Shown here piece after piece: positions 37,715-43,113 of a DNA stretch of 43,113 bases; within the stretch, counting starts at the first letter, position 1; each line of letters opens with the position of its first letter. The translations under genes were made by a program, and so were the position numbers. The stretch is from positions 1 to 43,113 of the forward strand of contig JASAOO010003334.1 in assembly GCA_030849075.1 (NCBI GenBank), written 5' to 3'. Under the pieces are notes generated by a model. It saw only the letters and a list, made by a program, of their open reading frames with translations. It did not search any database and was not told the origin of the DNA. The DNA is from Zelonia costaricensis. Its lineage: Eukaryota > Euglenozoa > Kinetoplastea > Trypanosomatida > Trypanosomatidae.

Positions 37715-38379
37715 GAGGCGAGGCGCGGAAGAAACACACAAACACACAAGGAAGAAAGACCGCGGTGTGGAGCACACGTGATGTCGCTATGCGCTTTCAA
37801 TCCAGATGGGACCTCGCCTGTGCTGCACACGCATACTTTCTCTTCTCTCTGCACTCACAGACGGAGTAAACGAAGCGCGAATGCAATCATCACCCCGTCA
37901 CCTCCCCCCCCCTTCCCCTCGATGCCCCGCACGCGCTACGAACGAGTCCAGCCACGCGCGGCGCGCCGGGACTGAGCTATGTGGAGCCCTTTTGGCATTT
38001 TGTGGCACTGCCTTTTCTCGTTCTCGCCGCGCTGCAAGCCGCACATGGGGCCGCTCGGGGAGAGGGGGGGGGGGGCGGCAAACGTGGCGCCTCGCGAAGC
38101 CGGCGCGGGTAGAGAGCGAGAGAAGAATAAAAGCGGACGACTAAAGACGGCTAAAGGGAGCACCGCTTGCCGGGACCCGGCTCCGGCTTGTGTAGTCGCC
38201 GATGCCAACGAGCGACACTGACTCGTTTCTACGCCTCCAGTGCACCCTTCTCCCTGTTTCGTCTCGGCCCCTCTCCGGACCACATCGCCGGGCGCCTCAG
38301 AGCGCCTTCAAGCACACATCCCTTTCTCGACAACACAGAGGGCTCGCGCCGCCGAGCCCGGCATCTCTTCTTTTCTTGG
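37715..38379. other. Spacer and leader of the NOT11-like gene
   Basis: There is no supported gene. A 12-nt G run lies at 38064-38075. T/C-rich sequence from 38222 to 38279 leads to AGs at 38239-38240 and 38299-38300. Confidence 0.6.
38245..38300 (+). promoter_or_regulatory. Predicted SL trans-splice acceptor for the NOT11-like gene
   Basis: A T/C-rich tract at 38245-38279 is followed by AG at 38299-38300. No ATG lies between it and 38380, which supports that start codon. Confidence 0.5.
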
Positions 38380-40605
38380 ATGAACTGCCGCACGACATCG
38401 TCGGTACCGTGCATCTCCGTCGGCGCAGCCAAGACATCAAACTTGCGGCACTACCGGGCCCTGCTGCAGGTGCTCGCCTATGCCGGCCAACGCGAGCTGA
38501 CAGCGGAGCAAGTCGTCCGCGACGCCGTGACGGGCGGCGTGGCGGCCCCGTTCACGGTGTCCCTGGACCCACCCGCCACCGACTCGACGAGGGGCGCGGC
38601 CGATACCTCGGTGACGGACCGGATGCTGGTGCTGCTGCTGCCCTCCTCGAAGTTTATTGGCACCACGGCAGGGCTGCTGGCCGACGGCTTCTTTTGCTTT
38701 GCCCCGTTTTCCTCCACAGTGGAAGGCCCCCCACACGCGAGCTACCAGTACTGCACCGAGTGCGACGTGCGCGACCTCTTCACAATGCTTGTGCTCCTCT
38801 GCCCTGATGTATTTGCGCCAAGCGTGCCGCCTCGCACAGTGCTGTCGGTGCGAGAGGCGGAGGGCTCGGCAGCGATGCTGCAGTCCAGCCAGCGCGTCGA
38901 CTCGGAGCTCGGCGCCTCCGACTCTGCCTCTCTCGAGAGCCCAGCAATGCTGCTGTCTGCCACGCAACGCGAGCTTTACACGCCGGCGGGACGGCGCTCA
39001 CCGGCCAGTGCAAGCGCATCACCAGATGTCGCAGGCGACCCCGAGAAGCCGGGGCGCAGCATTCAAGCGAGTTCACCACCACCAATCCCGACGGGCTCGC
39101 CGGAGGCGGCACCGCTGCTGCTGAAATCGCCGACGCGCGTCATCGACGTAGACAGCGTCGTCACCGACAACGGGCTCAGCGTCGCGGTAGGCGGAAGCGC
39201 AGTCACGGTCATCGCAGGCGCTACGCCCACGATGGACGCGGTTCCGCTCTCGCTGCCGCAGCTGGACACGCTGCTGGAGGGGCGGCGGTCCTTGCTCGTC
39301 GCTCTCCTGTCCCAGCTAAACGACGCACTGCACGCCGTTCAGTTTTGCCAGCTGGACCGCACCTCTCGCACGACAGTGTCGGGGGGCTCTGGGGACCGAA
39401 CAGGGTCTGCCAGTGAGTCGGCGAAGCTCCAGTTTTCGCTCGAGGCGCTGCTTGTCGCGAAGGTGCTGCTTCTCTCCGCGCTGGCGGCGTCCGTCCTCTG
39501 GCGGCGGCGTGTCACCCTACGCGGCGCGGAGAAGGCGACGTCGGTGTTTGCGGTGATGGAGGAGCTGCTGGGTGCCGACGCTCCTTTGCTTCTCGGCGCC
39601 CCGGTCGAAAAGTGGTGCTGGGGAAGGAACACGGAGGAGCTCGGCCAGTGGTACGACCGCCTGCTGGATCGCCTCCTCGTTGCGACGGACGCGTACGACA
39701 TGCGGCTTGACGAGTACGTGCGTTCGGCTAAGGCGGCTGCCGTCGCCGTGGGCCGCAGCGTCGAGGCCCTCCCGACGCTGCTACTGCATCGACCCACGGA
39801 TGGGCAGGCGGCCGTGGAACTGCGCCTGGGCAGAGCCGCGCACCTGAGCGGCACCGTACGGCTCCCCTCTCTGCCGATGCAGGAGGGCGAGTTGCAGCAC
39901 CTGCTGTGGCCGCGTGCAGCACACACGAGCTCCGGTGCCTTGCGTCCCCGTGGCCACGAGTTCCTGCTCGACGCCACGGCATCGCCGACCGCCGACTTCC
40001 TTCAAGCGTGTGCGTCGGCACCGTTCAGAGAGCCGCAGCTACGACCCGTCGGGGACGCCGTGCCGCTGTTTTTTACTCGGCGTTTGACGGACCTCTCTAC
40101 AACGGAGCGCCGCATACTCACCACGGCACTCGCCGACCGCGAAACACTGACGTCTGTGGTCGACCGCAATGCAGCCCTCCTGGCGCGGCTCACGTTGTGG
40201 TGCCGCGGCCAATGGCCGCCGTTGCCGGCATCTCAGCCAGACACAACCGCCACTACAGGGCTTGGGACGAGGTGCGACGACACTGCAGAAGCGCCGAGCG
40301 CCAGCACGCTGGGCGACAAGATAGCGGACGGGGTGGTGCAGAACCTGCTGTTCCAACAGCCGTTTACGGCCGCGGTAGCTCGGTATGTGCGGGAGCTGGT
40401 GACGCTCAACGGCTTCGATCAGTCGCTGCTGGAGGCGTGGGTGCGACACATCTGCAGCGACACAGGCGCCGCGGACACCGTCGACGGCACGACTGCCGCG
40501 CCGCACCGGACGATGCTGGCGGCGCTGATTAAGTTCGCCGTGCTGCGTGGTCGATGGACACTCAGCGCCGAGGTGGAGCTGCTGCAGAAGCGCAGCTTTT
40601 CGTAA
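38380..40605 (+). CDS. Candidate CCR4-NOT subunit NOT11 (CNOT11-like C-terminal domain)
   Basis: The product is 741 aa. Most of it is unfamiliar: an ordered N-terminal part (about 15-165), a low-complexity Ser/Ala/Pro-rich linker (about 165-285) and a helical middle (about 285-480, with a hydrophobic helix LLVAKVLLLSALAASVLW). The last 170 residues follow the helical pattern of the CNOT11 C-terminal domain. VDRNAALLARLTLW sits where CNOT11 has its V-E-N-N-P-hydrophobic helix, then PFTAAVARYVRELV, FDQSLLEAWVRHICSDT and finally MLAALIKFAVLRGRWTLSAEVELL. Spacing between these blocks agrees closely with the human protein as I remember it. In that family NOT11 pairs with NOT10 on the NOT1 scaffold of the deadenylase complex, which is important in organisms that control genes through mRNA decay. 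The match is distant; the safe call is a conserved-type unknown protein. Confidence 0.6.
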   Translation: MNCRTTSSVPCISVGAAKTSNLRHYRALLQVLAYAGQRELTAEQVVRDAVTGGVAAPFTVSLDPPATDSTRGAADTSVTDRMLVLLLPSSKFIGTTAGLLADGFFCFAPFSSTVEGPPHASYQYCTECDVRDLFTMLVLLCPDVFAPSVPPRTVLSVREAEGSAAMLQSSQRVDSELGASDSASLESPAMLLSATQRELYTPAGRRSPASASASPDVAGDPEKPGRSIQASSPPPIPTGSPEAAPLLLKSPTRVIDVDSVVTDNGLSVAVGGSAVTVIAGATPTMDAVPLSLPQLDTLLEGRRSLLVALLSQLNDALHAVQFCQLDRTSRTTVSGGSGDRTGSASESAKLQFSLEALLVAKVLLLSALAASVLWRRRVTLRGAEKATSVFAVMEELLGADAPLLLGAPVEKWCWGRNTEELGQWYDRLLDRLLVATDAYDMRLDEYVRSAKAAAVAVGRSVEALPTLLLHRPTDGQAAVELRLGRAAHLSGTVRLPSLPMQEGELQHLLWPRAAHTSSGALRPRGHEFLLDATASPTADFLQACASAPFREPQLRPVGDAVPLFFTRRLTDLSTTERRILTTALADRETLTSVVDRNAALLARLTLWCRGQWPPLPASQPDTTATTGLGTRCDDTAEAPSASTLGDKIADGVVQNLLFQQPFTAAVARYVRELVTLNGFDQSLLEAWVRHICSDTGAADTVDGTTAAPHRTMLAALIKFAVLRGRWTLSAEVELLQKRSFS

Positions 40606-41982
40606 ACGGCTGAGGGTGTGCCGCTCGTGTGACGACCAAGTGGCGCAGTGCATTCAGCGCTTAGTTGTGCGTTCGCGCGAGTAAGCGTGCTGCTGCCGTC
40701 GTCGTATACCCGGTGCCCTCTCACCCAGGAACGGATGCGGACTCCAGGGCTTGGCACCTGTGCGCGGGGTGGTGATCGTCACACTGAACGAGCCATCTGT
40801 CCGTGCCGCCACGCTGTGGGTCATACGGCTTGGATGCGAGTGGAGGTGTTTCTGAGTGCGTTTCTCTTCTGCTCACCTGTACCGTTCTGTTTTCTTTGTT
40901 GTTGCTGCTCCGCTCTCACTTGCCTTCTTCATCCTTTTTTTTTTGTTTTTGGCAGCACCAGCAGCAGCAGCAGGCGAGGCAGCTCCGGGCCACCGGCGGG
41001 CGAGGTGTCGAACTGTCGACAACTTGCGGCTGCGTCTTCTTCTCCTCGCGTGCTCCACCTCGCCGCCACCCTCTATACCCTTTCCTCCTGCACATCACTC
41101 CTCAAGACGGATGACGGCGACCCCCCTCGCGAAGCGCAACTCAACCATTCACTCCCACTTCACCCCTTTCTCAAGCTTTCAAGGAGGCGCAGCTGCTGTG
41201 GTGCGTCCCACTGCTTCGAGAGGGTTTGAGTGGGAGTGGCGCAACGAGGACAGGAGAGAGCGCAAACGCCATGGGCCCTGCACTCCGAGAAGCCCCACTG
41301 ACCTGTTTACCTGCCAGCGCTCGTCAAGATGGCACAGCACGAGGTTGGTGGTACACCCAGTGCCATCACAGAGAAGTCGCAACTCTCTAGAGGAGGAAGC
41401 GCGAGCGTCGGGTTTCGTGTGTGCAGCGCTGAACAGAAAGGTTGTGCCTACATCGTCAGGCGGCGCGACAACAGCGTCCCCGCGAAATGTGCTCCTGTCT
41501 CAAGGCGGCACCTCAGCTTGAACGCACGTGTAGCTGCTCTGTTCCCCCTTTTCCAGCTCAAAGTAGCCCGCGCTGCAATCGCTTTGGACTCAGCCGAAGC
41601 GCGGGCAAGAATGGAGGGGTGCACAACCACGACGACAACAATAGCAATAACAAAAAAGAAATTGCAGTAGCAGAAGGGGATTGCTCGACAGAACAAACAC
41701 GGCATTTGGGAGTGTTTCTGGGCCGAGGTTATGCCCCCCCCCCCCACGCCCCCGCGTTGACCTCAGTCTGAAATAGATGTGAAACAACAAAAATAGCTCG
41801 ACCGGCGCTCTCTCATAATCTCCCCAATCTTATGCCTTGTTGAATTGTCCACCCCTCCCCTCACCATTTTTTCATGGTGCACACACGCACACACACACAC
41901 ACACTGGCTGAACGACCAAAACAAAAAAAAAACGGTGCGACGCCTCATCCGCCAAAGGTTCTGAGTCAGCTACGACACCGAG
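40606..41982. other. 1.4-kb spacer and leader of RPS9
   Basis: There is no strongly supported gene. A T/C-rich block lies at 40856-41100. From about 41110 to 41700 the composition is balanced, unlike other spacers, and ends in an A-rich stretch (41640-41670). The frame 41329-41670 starts with ATG but resembles nothing and ends in a Thr/Lys run encoded by simple sequence. A CA tract lies at 41879-41905. Confidence 0.55.
41840..41957 (+). promoter_or_regulatory. Predicted SL trans-splice acceptor for RPS9
   Basis: A T/C tract at about 41840-41873 is followed by a CA tract and A-rich sequence with no AG until 41956-41957. This gives a short leader before 41983 and removes the ATG at 41874. The distance from tract to AG is longer than for the other genes. 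Confidence 0.45.
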
Positions 41983-42555
41983 ATGCGCAACTACAACAAC
42001 TTCAACCGCGTGTGGAAGGCGCCGCGCCGCCCGTTCGAGAAGGAGCGCCTCGACCGTGAGATGAAGCTGTGCGGTCAGTACGGCCTGCGCTGCAAGCGTG
42101 AGATCTGGCGCGTGAACATGACGCTGTCGAAGATGCGCCGCACGGCCCGTCTGCTGCTGACGCTGCCGGAGAACCACCCGCGCCGTCTGCTAGAGGGCTC
42201 GGCCATCATGCGCCGCTGCCACGAGTACGGCTTCCTGGACGAGGAGAAGGACAAGCTCGACTACGTGCTGTCCCTCACCGTGCCGGACATTCTCGAGCGC
42301 CGCCTGCAGACCATCGTCTTCAAGGCCGGTCTCGCCAAGTCCGTTCACCACGCCCGCGTGCTCATCCAGCAGCGCCACATCGCCGTGGCCAAGCAGATCG
42401 TCACGATCCCGTCCTTCATTGTTCGCGTCAGCAGCGAGCGCCACATCGCCTTCGCCGATGCCTCGCCGTTCGGCAACGGCCGCGCCGGTCGCGTCAAGCG
42501 CACGCGCGCGAAGGCAGCGAAGAAGAAGGCCGCTGGCGGTAACGACGACGAGTAG
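41983..42555 (+). CDS. RPS9: 40S ribosomal protein S9 (uS4)
   Basis: The product is 190 aa, the usual eukaryotic length. It is a cytosolic small-subunit protein that binds 18S rRNA near the 5' domain and the mRNA entry channel. The N-terminal helical part ([35 protein letters not shown]) and the S4 RNA-binding module at about residues 105-150 ([35 protein letters not shown]) are unmistakable. [14 protein letters not shown] follows, then a Lys/Ala-rich basic tail. Its strongly C/G-ending codons fit a highly expressed gene. I recall tandem S9 copies in some Leishmania genomes; only one lies in this window. Confidence 0.97.
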   Translation: MRNYNNFNRVWKAPRRPFEKERLDREMKLCGQYGLRCKREIWRVNMTLSKMRRTARLLLTLPENHPRRLLEGSAIMRRCHEYGFLDEEKDKLDYVLSLTVPDILERRLQTIVFKAGLAKSVHHARVLIQQRHIAVAKQIVTIPSFIVRVSSERHIAFADASPFGNGRAGRVKRTRAKAAKKKAAGGNDDE

Positions 42556-43113
42556 GAACAGCTCTGACGCACAGTGTCTTGCCACGCGCCAGTAACGTGC
42601 TCCCCCGACTCTGACAGAGTTTCCGCCGCACAACGCGCCACGGCACCCACTCAGCTGGCACCGGTTCGTAAACGACTTGTGACTCCCTTGCTTTGGTGTT
42701 TTTCTACTGATTTCCTCGTTTCCCCCAAACCCACGCATTCCACCTGGAAAAAAAAACCGGCGGCCAACTCTCCATTGAAAGAGCCTCCATGCAATACCGT
42801 CTCGTTTCAGGAGCGTCGCCGTATCTGCGAGGCCAGTCTGAAATCTCGAGTGGTGCAGGTCCAGCACACACCCTTATTGACGGCACCGGGAGTTAGCACG
42901 TTGCACGATACTCTGGTGGCAGCGGTCAGTCTCTCTCGCCGTTGAAGTCAGTTCGACCATTCGTCGTTCGCCCACCTAGTGCGCACCCTGAGTGTCGTAC
43001 TTTCTACGCTCTACTGGCCCGCATTTCATGGACCTCTCCTGTCTTCTCCGACAAAACTCCCACACACACGACGGCAGTTGCTTTATCACGATCAGTTGCC
43101 ACCTAACAACCCT
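42556..43113. other. 3' flank of RPS9 to the window end
   Basis: I see no gene. The segment holds the 3' UTR of RPS9 and intergenic sequence, with an A8 run near 42750 and mixed T/C-rich stretches. A second RPS9 copy, if present, would start beyond the window. Confidence 0.6.

Noticed and set aside
41150..41238. Inverted repeat cactcccact / agtgggagtg upstream of RPS9
   Set aside because: It is only 10 bp with a 69-nt loop, and the flanking bases match in direct rather than inverted orientation. Probably chance.
41329..41670. A 113-codon ATG-started frame upstream of RPS9
   Set aside because: It has no similarity I can see, its end is simple sequence (Thr and Lys runs), and no acceptor is well placed for it.

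Overview
The window looks like part of a Leishmania (or very close trypanosomatid) nuclear chromosome. All 15 genes I accept lie on the + strand, none needs an intron, and the spacers are long and strongly pyrimidine-rich. Almost every start codon sits a short way downstream of a polypyrimidine tract followed by its first AG, the signature of a spliced-leader (SL) trans-splicing acceptor. Coding DNA is GC-rich with G/C third positions, and the spacers carry many (CA)n tracts and long G, C and T runs. Several products are recognisable only as trypanosomatid-type proteins. From unchecked memory, an RPS9 gene with these neighbours would fit the region equivalent to L. major chromosome 7. I see no strand switch, so the window is probably one stretch of a single polycistronic transcription unit.

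Layout, left to right: a HORMA-domain (Hop1-like) meiotic axis protein (674-2284); a kinetoplastid mitochondrial single-span protein (3557-4642); a secretory P5/PDI-like protein whose CxxC is replaced (5351-6901); mitochondrial short-chain 3-hydroxyacyl-CoA dehydrogenase (7755-8669); an inositol-polyphosphate 5-phosphatase whose catalytic domain is split by a long insert (11426-14092); a Memo-family protein (14898-15878, possible upstream start 14733); a CorA-type Mg2+ channel with SMN in place of GMN (18011-20005); two unknown probable mitochondrial proteins (21896-22882, 23538-23960); GPI mannosyltransferase III, GPI10/PIG-B (24949-26847); an unknown protein with two hydrophobic segments (27555-28328); a Ser-rich disordered protein (29540-31381); a PP2C-fold pseudophosphatase (35864-37714); a protein whose C-terminus resembles CNOT11/NOT11 (38380-40605); and ribosomal protein S9/uS4 (41983-42555).

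The genes do not form one pathway, as expected for a trypanosomatid cluster. Themes are mitochondrial metabolism, secretory/GPI biology, phosphoinositide signalling and RNA control. Expression is presumably set after transcription, so the untranslated regions matter: the 4.5-kb non-coding gap at 31382-35863, the upstream AUGs ahead of GPI10 and the pseudophosphatase, a G-quadruplex motif after the 5-phosphatase, and the two possible 5' ends of Memo. The most interesting items are the PP2C pseudophosphatase with a two-codon uORF overlapping its start, the redox-dead P5-like protein, the divergent NOT11 candidate and the possible dual-targeted Memo. I found no CRISPR array, tRNA, rRNA or intact transposon.
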